Below, piece by piece: positions 42,582 through 51,852 of a stretch of DNA of 64,000 nt. Numbering within the stretch: the stretch's first letter is position 1; each line of letters begins with the position of its first letter. Location: NCBI GenBank assembly GCA_963799105.1, contig CAWCVR010000013.1:366874-430873 (forward strand), written 5' to 3'. The position numbers were made by a program, and so were the translations under genes. The notes under the pieces were generated by a model, which saw nothing but the letters and a program-made list of their open reading frames with translations, was not told the origin of the DNA and made no database searches. The DNA comes from CAWCVR01 sp963799105 (GTDB taxonomy: Bacteria > Acidobacteriota > Terriglobia > Bryobacterales > Bryobacteraceae).

Positions 42582-43519
42582 CCATGCGGGAGTACGCCAG
42601 GGGCGAGACGTCGGCGCTGCTTCACCGGTTGGCGCAGCAGGCCCGGCTTGCGGAGGAGTCGGCCGAGGCCGGCCCGATTCACGATCTGCGGGTGGCGATC
42701 CGCCGTTTGAGCCGCTGCCTGCGCGTCTTCGCGCAGTTCTACCCGGGCAGTTCCTGGAGCAAACTTCGCCGCCGGCTGCGCGTTCTCATGGACGCGGCCG
42801 GCGCCGTCCGCGACCTGGATATCGCTATCGCCCTGCTGGGGGAAGCCGGCGTCCCGCGATGCACGGCGGTGGTGGCTCGCCTGGCTGTCGAGCGGCGGAA
42901 ACGGCGCCTTGCCTTGCTGGCCGAGGTCCGGCGCTGGAGAGGCCGCCCATTGTCGCGGGTATGGCCCCGCAAGCTGGAGTTGTAGCCCATGGAGAAGATG
43001 CGCCAGGCGGCCTGGGACGAACGAGCTTCGCCCGCGGCGAACGCGCGCCGCGTGTTGCCCCGCCTGACCGCGGAGTTCTATGCCCAGGTGCGCGCGGCCC
43101 TGGCGGCGCGTCCTTCTCCGGAAGGGCTGCACCGCGTCCGCCTGGCCGCCAAGCGCCTGCGCTACACGCTAGAACTGTTTCGCCCGTGCTACGGTCCCGG
43201 ACTGGAATCGCGCATCGAAGGGCTGCGAAGCCTGCAACAGGTGTTGGGCGAAATCAACGATTGCGCCGCCACCGTCCGCTTGTTGGCGCGCCGCGCGCCG
43301 GTTTCGCCCCATCTGGCCAAGGCGGAGCGGTTTCTCGCCGCGCGCATCCGGCTGAAGACCGCGGAACTGAGGCGCCTGTGGAGCGAAGGGATCGACGCCC
43401 CCGGCCAGCAGCGCCGGTGGGTGCACTATCTGGCGCGCAACGCCCGTGCGCCGCGCACTGCCAGGCGTCCGGGACCGGGCGCAGCCAAAACGGAAAAGGC
43501 CGCCGGTAAGCGCCGGTAA
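42578..43519 (+). pseudogene. CHAD-domain protein split by an in-frame TAG
   Basis: The frame reads RLSRCLRVFAQFYPGSSWSK and RDLDIAIALLGEAG, then reaches TAG at 42983-42985 (WPRKLEL-stop-PMEKMRQAAW). It continues in the same frame to 43519 with LHRVRLAAKRLRYTLELFRP and LQQVLGEINDCAATVRLL. Both halves are conserved CHAD helices with their His and Arg/Lys residues that bind polyphosphate. A single C-to-T change in CAG would explain the stop. Either the gene is newly broken, or two half-proteins are made; a second Met (42989) follows the stop by one codon. Coupled to ppx. Confidence 0.8.
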
Positions 43520-43554
43520 CCTCAAGCGGCGTTCATCGGCGGCCCCAAATCGTT

Positions 43555-43582
43555 TCCGGCCCCCGGGTTCCCGGAGGCCGGA
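43555..43582. terminator. Hairpin between convergent CHAD and TonB-receptor genes
   Basis: TCCGGCC and GGCCGGA enclose a CCCGGGTTCCCGG loop that can pair further. It lies between two converging stops and could serve both strands. No T-run is present. Confidence 0.45.
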
Positions 43583-43587
43583 CTGGA

Positions 43588-46500
43588 TCAGAACGTCAGG
43601 CGTCCCGACAACTGCAACTGGCGCGGGCCCCAGATCAGGTTGCTGGTGGAGGTGGGCGCCATGAACGTGGCGTTGGGGCTGTAGCAAGCGTTGGCGTGGC
43701 CGGCGCAAACGCCCGAACCAGCCGCGGCATAGGAGAACGCGGTGGTGTTCACGCCGGAGACATTGGTGTGATTGAACAGGTTGAAGGCTTCGCCGACGAG
43801 CGACAGCTTCAGCCGTTCGCCTAGCGCGAACTGCCGTCCCACCCGGAAGTCAAAGTCATGAAAGCCGGGAGCGGTGAAAGCATTGCGCGCCAGCCACCCG
43901 GCGCGGCCGGCGGTGGCCCCGGCGTAGCTGACGCCGCCGGTCACGCCGCCATCCAGCGCCGATGGGTAGCCGCTGATGACCGGCGTCACCGGCTGGCCGG
44001 TGGACAGGGTAACGATGGTGGAAAACGCCCAGCCATCCAGAATCAGCCGGGCCGGGCGATTCGCGAGGTCCTTCGCCGAGGGCATCCACACGGCGTTGGC
44101 CACGAACCGGTGGCGCTGATCGAGATCCGAAAGCGCGTATTCCAGCTTGCGATTGTAGGGATCGATGGGGTAATCCGTGCCGTTGAACGTGCCATTCGCT
44201 CCCCCCACCTGGGCGCCGTCGAACGCTTTGCTTAAGGTGTAGTTCGCCGTGAACTCCAGGCCCTTGCGCATGGGCCGGCGCACGGTGATGACCATCGAGT
44301 TGTACCAGGAATTGACATCGGTGGATCCGATGAACACTTCACCTGTGTTGGAGTTGATGCGGGTGGTATAGAAGGGAACCGTATAAGTCAGCGCGGTGGC
44401 CCCGCTGGCGTTGAGGATGTCGTAGCTCTTGGTGGTGGTAGAGGGAGCGAGGTTGGAATCGTAGAAGATCGGCAGATGCAGGCCGCGGCTCACCACGTAA
44501 GCGGCCGAACCGCTAAGCCCGCCTGGCAACTCGCGTTCCACGGAGAGCTCGCCCTCGTGGGTGCGCGGATTGACCCAGTCGGGCGACATGCCGCGCGTCA
44601 CCTGCGAGGCGGCGGGCGGGGCGAAGGCGACCACCTGCGGCGTCAGGGCGCCGGCGAACGGTGCGGCCATCGCTCCGCCCGGCGGGGTCCAGATCACATT
44701 GGGAAACGTCAACTGCGGGCAGTAATTCGAAGCCGTCGCGACCGGGCTGCAGGTAAACGTCTGCTGATACACGCCGTTCTCCACGCGGGTGGCATAGTAG
44801 GTGCTGTTCGTGGTCTTGGCGAAAAAGATGCCGTAGCCGGTGCGCACCACGGTTTTCGGCGACACCTGCCAGGCGATCCCGATGCGCGGTGCGAACTGGT
44901 CCTTGGGGATGTTGATGGTGGAAGTGTAGAGCGTGGTCAGGGACGTGAGCGTGTTGGGCTGCGGCGGCTGCGGAATGGTGGAGACGTCGTAGCGCAGGCC
45001 CATGTTCACGGTCAGCTTGGAGTTCGCCTTCCAACTGTCTTCGAAAAAGGCAGCCCAATCGTTGTTGTAAAAATCGTCCTTGCCGACGTGCGTGATGGCG
45101 TCGTTCACCTGCGTGAAGGTGGTGTAGTGCCTGCCCGTCAGATTGTCTCCGATGTTGATTCCGTATGCGTCGATCACCCAGTTATTGAAGGCGGCCTGCG
45201 CGGTTCCGCTGTAGCTGTAGTTGCCGGTTCCCTGGTACAGGTTGATCATGACCTCGTGGATGGCGTTGGCATCGAAGCCAGCCTTGAACGAATGGCGGCC
45301 GTGGATCTTGGTGAGCGTATCGGAAAGCTGAATGCGGTGCTCGTCCGGCTCCGCCGTGCGCGGCAGCGCGTAATTCTCGCCGTAGATCGCCAGGTTGGAG
45401 CTGCCGCCCGACCCGCCCACGTTCACGTAGGGCGCCGTTCCATTGGCGCCGGCTACTTCCAGGTCCCGGCCCCACTGGAACCGGAAATTGTTGACGGCCG
45501 AGTTGGAGATCGTCGACTCCCAGTTGGCCACGAAGATGCGCTCGTGGAACATGTAGCTTCCGTTGGTGCCGAGCGAGCTGTCGTTGTAGGAGGGCGAGGT
45601 GCTGTAGGCATTGGGTGCGCGGTAGTTCATGAAATCGAATGAGGTACTGATGTGATTGCGCGCGGTGGCGTTGTAATCCAGCCTGCCGAAGGCGACATCC
45701 TGGTTGGTGGCGCGGGCAAAACTGCCCTGCATGCCGAACAGGAAAGCGTTGGCCGTGGAGCACTGCGTGGCGGTCAACTGCGCCGGGCAGGGGAGCGCGC
45801 TCACCGTCGAACTATAGACGTTGCTGGTGTACGTGATGGGGTTAACCTTGCGCGAGCCATCGTAGGTGGCGAAGTAGAACAGCTTGTCTGCGATTATCGG
45901 GCCGCCGACGCTCCCGCCGAACTGCTGCCATTGATGGATGGGCTGGCTGTAGGTGCCGCGCGACTTGGGATAGGCGTCCAGGGCATTGAACGACGGGTAG
46001 CGCAGATAGTAGAACAAGTCGCCGTGCACGGCGTTGGAGCCGGACTTGGTCACGGCATTCACCACGCCGCCGGCGGCTTGGCCCAGTTCCGCGCTGTAAT
46101 TGCTGGCGCTCACCTGGTACTCCATGATGGAGTCCATGCTGTAGACGTAGGCGCCGCTGTTGGCCCGCCCGCGCGCCTCCGAGAAGAACGCCTGGTTGTT
46201 ATTGGCGCCATCCACGGTGTTCGAATTGTAGAGGCCGGAGATGCCGCGGTAGGAGACCAGCCCGCTGGTTCCATCGGTGGTGACGTTGGGCGTGAGCAGG
46301 ACGAAGCTGTCCCAGCGCCGGCCGGCGATCGGCAGATTGGTGACCGCGGCTTCGCTGACCACCTGCGAAACCTCGGTCTTGGAGGTGTCCACCAGCTCGC
46401 CCTCGCCGGTAACCGTGACGGCCTCGGCGGCGGCTTTGACCGGCATGGTCAGGTCGATGGTCAGCGTCTGCCCGACCTGCAGATTCACGCCGGTGCGGAC

Positions 46501-46806
46501 GACCTTCGCGAAGCCGGCCTTGGCGGCGGTAATTTCGAAATGCCCGGGTTGAAGAAAGGGCGCGCTGTATAGGCCCACTTCATTCGTGGACACGACGCGC
46601 TCGGTTCCCGTGTCCGCGTGCCTGATGGTCACGGTGGCGCCCGGCACCACGCCGCCGCTGGAATCCGTCAGCGTCCCCGCAATCAGGCCGGACCCGGCGG
46701 TCTGGCCCCAGGCCGCACCGCCGAAAGCTACCAGTAAGGCGATCGCCGCTATCGCTACCGCGGCGACGCCGGAAATTGGCGAAGACATACGATTGAACAG
46801 ACGCAC
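43588..46806 (-). CDS. TonB-dependent receptor, Oar-like
   Basis: 1072 residues. Start GTG 46806 is chosen because GAGAGGAGAG lies a few bases upstream. The signal peptide is AAVAIAAIALLVAFGGAAWG. A carboxypeptidase-regulatory (Ig-like) domain follows (LIAGTLTDSSGGVVPGATVT, GLYSAPFLQPGHFEITAAKAG), then a plug domain (ATNLPI-type, YRGISGLYNSNTVDGANNNQ) and a 22-strand-type barrel (YLRYPSFNALDAYPKS, FGGSVGGPIIADKLFYF, AFSTIVTLSTGQP) ending RQLQLSGRLTF with the terminal aromatic. It is the acidobacterial expansion type thought to take up oligosaccharides or peptides. Substrate is unknown. Confidence 0.9.
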   Translation of the reverse strand: MRLFNRMSSPISGVAAVAIAAIALLVAFGGAAWGQTAGSGLIAGTLTDSSGGVVPGATVTIRHADTGTERVVSTNEVGLYSAPFLQPGHFEITAAKAGFAKVVRTGVNLQVGQTLTIDLTMPVKAAAEAVTVTGEGELVDTSKTEVSQVVSEAAVTNLPIAGRRWDSFVLLTPNVTTDGTSGLVSYRGISGLYNSNTVDGANNNQAFFSEARGRANSGAYVYSMDSIMEYQVSASNYSAELGQAAGGVVNAVTKSGSNAVHGDLFYYLRYPSFNALDAYPKSRGTYSQPIHQWQQFGGSVGGPIIADKLFYFATYDGSRKVNPITYTSNVYSSTVSALPCPAQLTATQCSTANAFLFGMQGSFARATNQDVAFGRLDYNATARNHISTSFDFMNYRAPNAYSTSPSYNDSSLGTNGSYMFHERIFVANWESTISNSAVNNFRFQWGRDLEVAGANGTAPYVNVGGSGGSSNLAIYGENYALPRTAEPDEHRIQLSDTLTKIHGRHSFKAGFDANAIHEVMINLYQGTGNYSYSGTAQAAFNNWVIDAYGINIGDNLTGRHYTTFTQVNDAITHVGKDDFYNNDWAAFFEDSWKANSKLTVNMGLRYDVSTIPQPPQPNTLTSLTTLYTSTINIPKDQFAPRIGIAWQVSPKTVVRTGYGIFFAKTTNSTYYATRVENGVYQQTFTCSPVATASNYCPQLTFPNVIWTPPGGAMAAPFAGALTPQVVAFAPPAASQVTRGMSPDWVNPRTHEGELSVERELPGGLSGSAAYVVSRGLHLPIFYDSNLAPSTTTKSYDILNASGATALTYTVPFYTTRINSNTGEVFIGSTDVNSWYNSMVITVRRPMRKGLEFTANYTLSKAFDGAQVGGANGTFNGTDYPIDPYNRKLEYALSDLDQRHRFVANAVWMPSAKDLANRPARLILDGWAFSTIVTLSTGQPVTPVISGYPSALDGGVTGGVSYAGATAGRAGWLARNAFTAPGFHDFDFRVGRQFALGERLKLSLVGEAFNLFNHTNVSGVNTTAFSYAAAGSGVCAGHANACYSPNATFMAPTSTSNLIWGPRQLQLSGRLTF

Positions 46807-47010
46807 AGTTTCTCTCCTCTCGCGAGATGCGCGAACTTTGGTTTCGGGAACGATGGTCCCCATCGCCCGCAGACCCGGCGGGCGACACTCCCTGAACGGA
46901 ACATCCATATCGGATACTCCCAGGATACCGGAATTCCGTTACAGAGGTATGTAAACACCCGCATCACGCACCGCCGCGGCTGGTTTCGGCGGTGCATCCC
47001 GACAACCCGC

Positions 47011-47388
47011 CTAATCCTCCAGAATCACGTGCGCCATCCCGAATTCCGAGGTATGGGTGAGCGAAAGCGCCACGTTCCGTACTCCCAGCGTCCCCGCAAT
47101 TTTCGCGGCAACCCCGTGAAATTTCAATGTGGGCTTCCCGGACGGCAGATTGGCGACTTCGAAATCCTGCCACCTGACGCCGCGCTTCCATCCCGTCCCG
47201 ATGGCTTTCATGCCGGCTTCCTTGGCGGCGAACCGGGCGGCGTACCGCTCGTACCGGTTGGCTTTGCGCTCCACGTAGGCAATTTCGGCGGGAGTGTAGA
47301 TCCGGTTGACGAAGCGTGCCCCGAAGCGTTCGATGGATGCCCGTATGCGCGGCACTTCGGCCAGGTCCACACCCGTGCCCACAATCAT
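47011..47388 (-). CDS. acpS: Holo-[acyl-carrier-protein] synthase
   Basis: 125 residues from ATG 47388. The AcpS signature VGTGVDLAEVPRI carries the magnesium ligand Asp8, and RFAAKEAGMKAIGTGW carries Glu57 and Lys. The end LSLTHTSEFGMAHVILE is typical. It transfers 4'-phosphopantetheine to ACP. The start overlaps the nikR stop by ATGA, an unexpected pairing that ties a housekeeping enzyme to a metal regulator. Confidence 0.93.
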   Translation of the reverse strand: MIVGTGVDLAEVPRIRASIERFGARFVNRIYTPAEIAYVERKANRYERYAARFAAKEAGMKAIGTGWKRGVRWQDFEVANLPSGKPTLKFHGVAAKIAGTLGVRNVALSLTHTSEFGMAHVILED

Positions 47389-47804
47389 TTCATTCCCGCT
47401 CCCGAGGTGGTGATGGTCAGGCGGCCGTGCTTGACCCCCTTGGTGCCGATCAGCGTATCCGCGATCTTGCGCACGGCGGCCGATTTGCCCCGCACCACCA
47501 GCACCTCCAGGCAGTTGTCGTGGTCCAGGTGCACGTGCAACGTGGACAGGATGGAATGGTGGTGGTCGTGCTGAATGCTTGTCAGCTTCTCGTTCAGCAG
47601 GCGCACATGGTGGTCGTAGACCAGCGTCACTGTGCCCACCACCTGGCTGTCCGGAGATTCCCAGGACTTCTCCACCAGCAAGTCGCGGATCAGGTCGCGA
47701 AAGGCTTCCGACCGGTTGGTGTAGCCCCGCTGCCCGAGCAGGGCATCGAACTGAAGCAGTAGGTCGCTGTCGATGGCTACGCCTATCCGGCTGAGGCTGC
47801 TCAT
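47385..47804 (-). CDS. nikR: Nickel-responsive regulator NikR
   Basis: 139 residues. A ribbon-helix-helix domain (LSRIGVAIDSDLLLQFDALL, NRSEAFRDLIRDLL) is followed by an ACT-like sensor domain. The nickel ligands are all present at the expected spacing: His79, His90, His92 and Cys98 (QHDHHHSILSTLHVHLDHDNC region). Binding of Ni makes it repress nickel uptake genes. It is divergent from the nikM-like transporter at 48001, its likely target. acpS follows with an ATGA overlap. Confidence 0.94.
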   Translation of the reverse strand: MSSLSRIGVAIDSDLLLQFDALLGQRGYTNRSEAFRDLIRDLLVEKSWESPDSQVVGTVTLVYDHHVRLLNEKLTSIQHDHHHSILSTLHVHLDHDNCLEVLVVRGKSAAVRKIADTLIGTKGVKHGRLTITTSGAGMK

Positions 47805-47961
47805 GCGTATTCAATATTATCACCCGCGGTTTCGGCCGGCACGGGCGGGCCTGACACGGCGGGCCTAACACGGAACCGCGAACGTTAGTGAGCGGCCCGC
47901 GCGCCGGAGCTGGCGCCCCCGTGTCTCCGCGCGCACAAGAGCCGGTGTCCGCCGCCCGGTG

Positions 47962-47982
47962 GCACGAATCGAGGAATCGTGC
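47962..47982. promoter_or_regulatory. Palindrome in the nikR/nickel-transporter divergent region
   Basis: GCACGAATCGAGGAATCGTGC has 6-bp perfect arms and lies 18 bases before the transporter start. It is a candidate NikR site or a leader hairpin. It does not match the E. coli NikR consensus closely. The rest of 47805-48000 includes a degenerate CGGGCCGCTCGC arm at about 47870-47905. Confidence 0.35.
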
Positions 47983-48000
47983 TACTTTGGGAAGCGAAAC

Positions 48001-48912
48001 GTGCACATACCCGACGGGTATCTCTCTACTGCGGTTTGGGCCGGGATGGACGTGCTGGCTGCGCCGGCCGTCATCGGCATTGCGCGCCAGGCTCAGCGGC
48101 GCTTCGACGATGCCAGGGCGCCTCTGCTGGGCGTCATGGGCGCGTTCGTGTTCGCCGCCCAGATGATCAATTTCCCCGCCGGAGTAGGCACGTCGGCGCA
48201 CCTGCTGGGCGGCGCCTTGCTGGCGATGACGCTGGGCGCCCCGGCGGCCACCGTGGTGATGACCGCCATTATCGCCATCCAGGCGCTGGTGTTTCAGGAT
48301 GGCGGCGTGCTGGTGATGGGAGCCAACATTCTGAACATGGCGGTAGTGGGAGTCTGGGCTGGATACCTGCCGTTCCGCTTCGCCGGGGCCACCCGCTGGC
48401 GCAACGCGGCCATTTTTTCGGGCGGCGCCTTGTCGGTGCTGGTAAGCGCCGTGTGCGCCATGGCGGAGCTTCGGTTGTCGGGACTCCCGTTGAAGACGCT
48501 GGCCGTTTCCGCCGTGGTGTTCCTGATATCGGCTCCCGTGGAGGGCGCCATCACGCTGGGGGTGGTCAAGGCCCTGGAAGCCATCCAGCCCGGTTTCGTG
48601 CGCCAGCCCGAACCGGGGCGCGGCCTTCATGCTTCGATGCTCGCCATCGGTTTGGCGGCGGTTTTTCTGGCTGCGGTGGGCGTTCTGTTTTCTTCCACCG
48701 CGCCTGACGGAATCGAGAAGTTAGGCCTTGTCTCCGGTACCTCCGAGCGCGTCAAGGTTCTTCCGGCCACGCCTTTCTCCGGGTATGAAGCCTCTTTTTT
48801 CGCATCGCCGTGGGTGCGCAAGGCCAGCGCCGGTCTGGCTGGTCTGGCTCTGATCTACGGCGCTTGCCTGGCGATCGGGCGCGTGGCCGCGGCCCGCAAA
48901 CGGAGGGCGTGA
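48001..48912 (+). CDS. ECF nickel/cobalt transporter substrate component (NikMN fusion)
   Basis: 303 residues from GTG 48001, which gives the obligatory MHIPDGYLS start where Met1-His2 bind the metal. CbiM/NikM helices follow (FAAQMINFPAGVGTSAHLLG, FQDGGVLVMGANILNMAVVG). The C-terminal part from about residue 225 is a PDGLE/CbiN-like domain (STAPDGIEKLG ... two spans), so M and N are fused. With the following two genes it forms an energy-coupling-factor importer. Nickel rather than cobalt is inferred from nikR next door. Confidence 0.92.
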   Translation: MHIPDGYLSTAVWAGMDVLAAPAVIGIARQAQRRFDDARAPLLGVMGAFVFAAQMINFPAGVGTSAHLLGGALLAMTLGAPAATVVMTAIIAIQALVFQDGGVLVMGANILNMAVVGVWAGYLPFRFAGATRWRNAAIFSGGALSVLVSAVCAMAELRLSGLPLKTLAVSAVVFLISAPVEGAITLGVVKALEAIQPGFVRQPEPGRGLHASMLAIGLAAVFLAAVGVLFSSTAPDGIEKLGLVSGTSERVKVLPATPFSGYEASFFASPWVRKASAGLAGLALIYGACLAIGRVAAARKRRA

Positions 48913-48913
48913 G

Positions 48914-49645
48914 TTGCATCACGTCGTCCTGGAGCGCTGGAGCCGCGGGTCGAGTCCGATGCATCGCGGGGATCCCCGCGTTAAGGTACTGAACTTACTA
49001 GTATTCCTAGTAACCTTGGCAACCGCCCATCGCGACCTGTTACCGATTGCCGGGGCGCTTGGCGGTCTGCTCTGCTGCGCGATTGTCTGGTCCCGCCTTC
49101 CACTAACCGGCGCGCTCGGCAGGGCCGCGGTGGTCTTGCCGTTTTCCCTGGCGTTCGCCGGGGTCTGCTGGATTGCGGGCGACCCCACCCGCGGCATCCA
49201 CTTAGCGGTGAAGAGCTATCTGTCCGCCCTGGCGGTGCTGCTGGTGGTTTCCACTACTCCCCTTCCGGCGCTACTCGGCGGCCTCGAAGCGATGGGCGCC
49301 CCGCGTTTTCTTTTGATGGTCGCCCAGTTTCTGTATCGTTACCTGTTTGTCATATCGGAAGAGGCGCAGCATATGGCCAAGGCCGCTCAATCGCGCGGGG
49401 CCACGGCGGCCGGAATGATGGGGCGGTCGGCCCGGTTTCGGGCGGCGGCCGGCGCCTTGGCGGTGCTGTTCGCCCGGTCCTACGGACGGGCCGCCGAGAT
49501 TCACCGCGCCATGCTGGCGCGCGGTTTCCAGGGACATATCGAGACACTGGCGGCCCTGCATTTTCGCCGGGCCGACTTAGCCCTGGTTATCGCCGGTTCG
49601 CTCGGGCCGGTGGCTTTGCGGCTCGCCGTGGAAAGGTTCTCCTAG
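48914..49645 (+). CDS. ECF transporter transmembrane component (CbiQ/NikQ)
   Basis: 243 residues from a TTG start two bases after the NikMN stop. Five or six membrane helices flank a cytoplasmic coupling region with the two expected Ala-Arg-Gly-type motifs (AAQSRGATAAG and MLARGFQG) that dock on the ATPase. DPRVKVLNLLVFLV near the start is the CbiQ signature. The stop overlaps the ATPase start (TAGTG). Confidence 0.92.
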   Translation: MHHVVLERWSRGSSPMHRGDPRVKVLNLLVFLVTLATAHRDLLPIAGALGGLLCCAIVWSRLPLTGALGRAAVVLPFSLAFAGVCWIAGDPTRGIHLAVKSYLSALAVLLVVSTTPLPALLGGLEAMGAPRFLLMVAQFLYRYLFVISEEAQHMAKAAQSRGATAAGMMGRSARFRAAAGALAVLFARSYGRAAEIHRAMLARGFQGHIETLAALHFRRADLALVIAGSLGPVALRLAVERFS

Positions 49646-50376
49646 TGCAGCCCCTGATCGAAGTACGTAATCTGCGGTATCGCTATGAGGACGGAACGGA
49701 GGCGCTCAAGGGCGTCGATTTCCGGCTCGACCCGGGAGAATCGGTCGCCTTGTTAGGGGCCAACGGCAGTGGTAAGACCACCTTCGCGATGCACTTGAAC
49801 GGACTACTGGGGGCCGAAGGCGGCGACGGCCGGGGCAGCGTCGCCGTCTGCGGAATGCCCGTCGAAAAGCGTAACCTGGCGGCCATTCGCCGCAAAATCG
49901 GGATGGTGTTTCAGGATTCCGACAGCCAGCTCTTCATGCCCACCGTGCTGGAAGACGTGGCATTCGGCCCCCTCAACCTGGGCCTGGACCCGGAGGCCGC
50001 GGCGGAACGCGCCAGAACCGCGCTCCACCGCGTCGGGATGGATGGGGCAGCGGCGCGCGCGCCGTATCATCTGAGCGCCGGGGAGAAACGAAGAGTGGCT
50101 ATTGCGGGAATCCTGGCCATGGACCCGGAGATCCTGGTGCTGGACGAACCTACTACGTTCCTCGATCCGCCAGCCCGGCGCTCCCTGGCGGAATTACTTC
50201 ACAACCTGCCGCAGGCCAAAATCCTGGTGACCCACGACATCTCCTTCGCGCGGTCTATCTGCACGCGCGCGGTATTCTTCCAGAACGGAGCCGTCGCGGC
50301 CACTGGCTCCATCGGAGATGTCGTGGACCAATTCGGATGGGGCTTCACCCCGGCGAAGAACGACTCGGGGCGATAG
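49645..50376 (+). CDS. ECF transporter ATPase (CbiO/NikO)
   Basis: 243 residues from a GTG start. Walker A is LGANGSGKTT, the Q-loop is GMVFQDSDSQLFMPTV, the signature is YHLSAGEKRRVAIAG, Walker B is ILVLDEPTTFLDP, and the H-loop is VTHD. The single ATPase probably forms a homodimer. It energises nickel uptake with the two upstream membrane subunits. Confidence 0.93.
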   Translation: MQPLIEVRNLRYRYEDGTEALKGVDFRLDPGESVALLGANGSGKTTFAMHLNGLLGAEGGDGRGSVAVCGMPVEKRNLAAIRRKIGMVFQDSDSQLFMPTVLEDVAFGPLNLGLDPEAAAERARTALHRVGMDGAAARAPYHLSAGEKRRVAIAGILAMDPEILVLDEPTTFLDPPARRSLAELLHNLPQAKILVTHDISFARSICTRAVFFQNGAVAATGSIGDVVDQFGWGFTPAKNDSGR

Positions 50377-50425
50377 CTCCCGCTTCCCAGACCCGCGGGC
50401 CTTCGCGGAGATGGTCCGCGCGCCG

Positions 50426-50692
50426 CTACGATTCCTTGGCGGCGGCCATCCGCTTCCGGTGTTCGGCCCAACGCTTCTTCTGCGCGGCCGCGATCCGTTT
50501 GCGCGCCTCCGCGCTTAGAATGCGCTTAGCCACCGGCTTTTTTTCCGCAGCCGCCGACGGCGCCGTTACGTGCTTCCCTTTCAACTTAGCTTGAATCTCG
50601 TGAATGCGAGCTTCAATCTTCTGGCGCTCGATTTCGTAACCCACCAGCGCCATCTGTAATGTACTCAGATCTTCCAGACTTCTCCTTGCCAT
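50426..50692 (-). CDS. Small Lys/Ala/Arg-rich histone-like protein
   Basis: 88 residues from ATG 50692, with GGGAGAG upstream. The N-terminal 40 residues are a coiled-coil-like helix (LEDLSTLQMALVGYEIERQK IEARIHEIQAKL, split here by a space). The rest is basic and alanine-rich (ILSAEARKRIAAAQKKRWAE, HRKRMAAAKES). The SAEARKRIAAAQKKRW motif is common in small proteins of soil acidobacteria and resembles histone-H1-like tails. It is divergent from dtd across an AT-rich promoter region (50700-50760). DNA binding is inferred from composition only. Confidence 0.7.
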   Translation of the reverse strand: MARRSLEDLSTLQMALVGYEIERQKIEARIHEIQAKLKGKHVTAPSAAAEKKPVAKRILSAEARKRIAAAQKKRWAEHRKRMAAAKES

Positions 50693-50789
50693 GTTCTCTC
50701 CCGGCAAAGATAATAACATAATTGTGTCAAAATCGAAGTACTCCAGTTGGTCAACATCGCCAACGGAGACCTGTTCCGGTGACCCAGCG

Positions 50790-51260
50790 ATGAAAATCGT
50801 CATTCAGCGGGTGAAAGAAGCGCGGGTGGACGTGGGTAGTAGCACCCACACTTCCATACCCGCGGGATTATTAGTTTTTCTTGGTATTTCGAAACACGAT
50901 ACCCGCGCCGATGCGGACTATCTGTTGGACAAGACCCTCGGCCTGCGCATCTTTCCGGATGAGTCGGGCAAGATGAATCGCAGTATCGGGGAAGCCGGCG
51001 GCTGCCTGCTGGTGGTTTCGCAATTCACGCTCTATGGCGATTGCCGCAAGGGACGCCGGCCAAGTTTCGACCAGGCCGCGCCACCCGGGCAGGCCCTCGA
51101 TTTGTACAACTACTTTGTGGAATGCGCCCGCCGTGGACCCGTTCCGGTGGAAACCGGCGTTTTCCAGGCTATGATGCAGGTCCACCTGGTGAACGATGGG
51201 CCGGTCACCATCCTGATCGATTCCGACCCCCGGGCGAGTAAGTCGGCCAGCCGCCGCTGA
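50790..51260 (+). CDS. dtd: D-aminoacyl-tRNA deacylase
   Basis: 156 residues. The two catalytic motifs are SQFTLYGDCRKGRRPSFDQA and VNDGPVTILIDS (Gly-cisPro pair in the family). It removes D-amino acids from tRNA as a quality-control step. There is no strong ribosome site. The 340 bases after the gene (51261-51600) hold nothing I can assign, apart from a leftward open stretch (51360-51570, VARRSRVPGLPKAEDSAPDE) without a credible start. Confidence 0.92.
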   Translation: MKIVIQRVKEARVDVGSSTHTSIPAGLLVFLGISKHDTRADADYLLDKTLGLRIFPDESGKMNRSIGEAGGCLLVVSQFTLYGDCRKGRRPSFDQAAPPGQALDLYNYFVECARRGPVPVETGVFQAMMQVHLVNDGPVTILIDSDPRASKSASRR

Positions 51261-51822
51261 TGTCTGTTGGCGGTGACGTTGCAGGCCGCCAGAGGACTTA
51301 ACGGAAGTTAACCAGGCCTGATCGACTGTGTCCTCCGCCGCTGGAAACGCCCCGGCGCTAATCTATTTGCGATTCATATGTCTTTCATTCAATCCGATCC
51401 GCCGATTGGTCAGGGCTACTTGCTTGCCCTTCACGGACAGGGCGAACCATTCGTCGGGGGCTGAATCTTCCGCCTTGGGCAAGCCTGGAACGCGGCTCCG
51501 CCTCGCGACCAAGATCGGGTTGTAAGTCCGGCGCCCCGGCCGTTCTGCTTTCCCGATAGCGCCAGCGCCCGCGGTCAGGGTTCATTCCAATAGCGTTCCA
51601 GGGAACATCATGTTACTCGCCTGCGCGGTCCGCGCGCCCTTGCCGGCCTCGATAAAGCCCACGCGACTGCCGATGCCCGGTTGCCTGGCCGGTTCCGCCG
51701 CCACGATCGCCCGGGGCCTGTGTCTCCGCGCATGCCTCCGTGCTTCATGGGCTTCCCCGCTCCGCCGCCGGGGGGACGCAACGGCTCCGCTCCGCCGCCG
51801 GGCGCGGGATTAAGTGTATCGG

Positions 51823-51852
51823 GCGCGCACGAAGTGGATTCGCTGGTGTTAT
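51823..51852. repeat. Flank module Z of the composite repeat, locus C
   Basis: GAAGTGGATTCGCTGGTGTT and AT are the reverse complement of 39059-39082. It sits left of the core here, whereas at locus B it sits right of the core. Confidence 0.7.

Noticed and set aside
47805..48000. Cobalamin or nickel-cobalt riboswitch before the nickel importer
   Set aside because: No B12-box or conserved riboswitch core is visible, and the adjacent nikR gives a simpler explanation for control.
51385..51585. Short minus-strand frames after dtd
   Set aside because: One frame has protein-like composition but no start codon or ribosome site fits. It may be a decayed gene, too weak to annotate.
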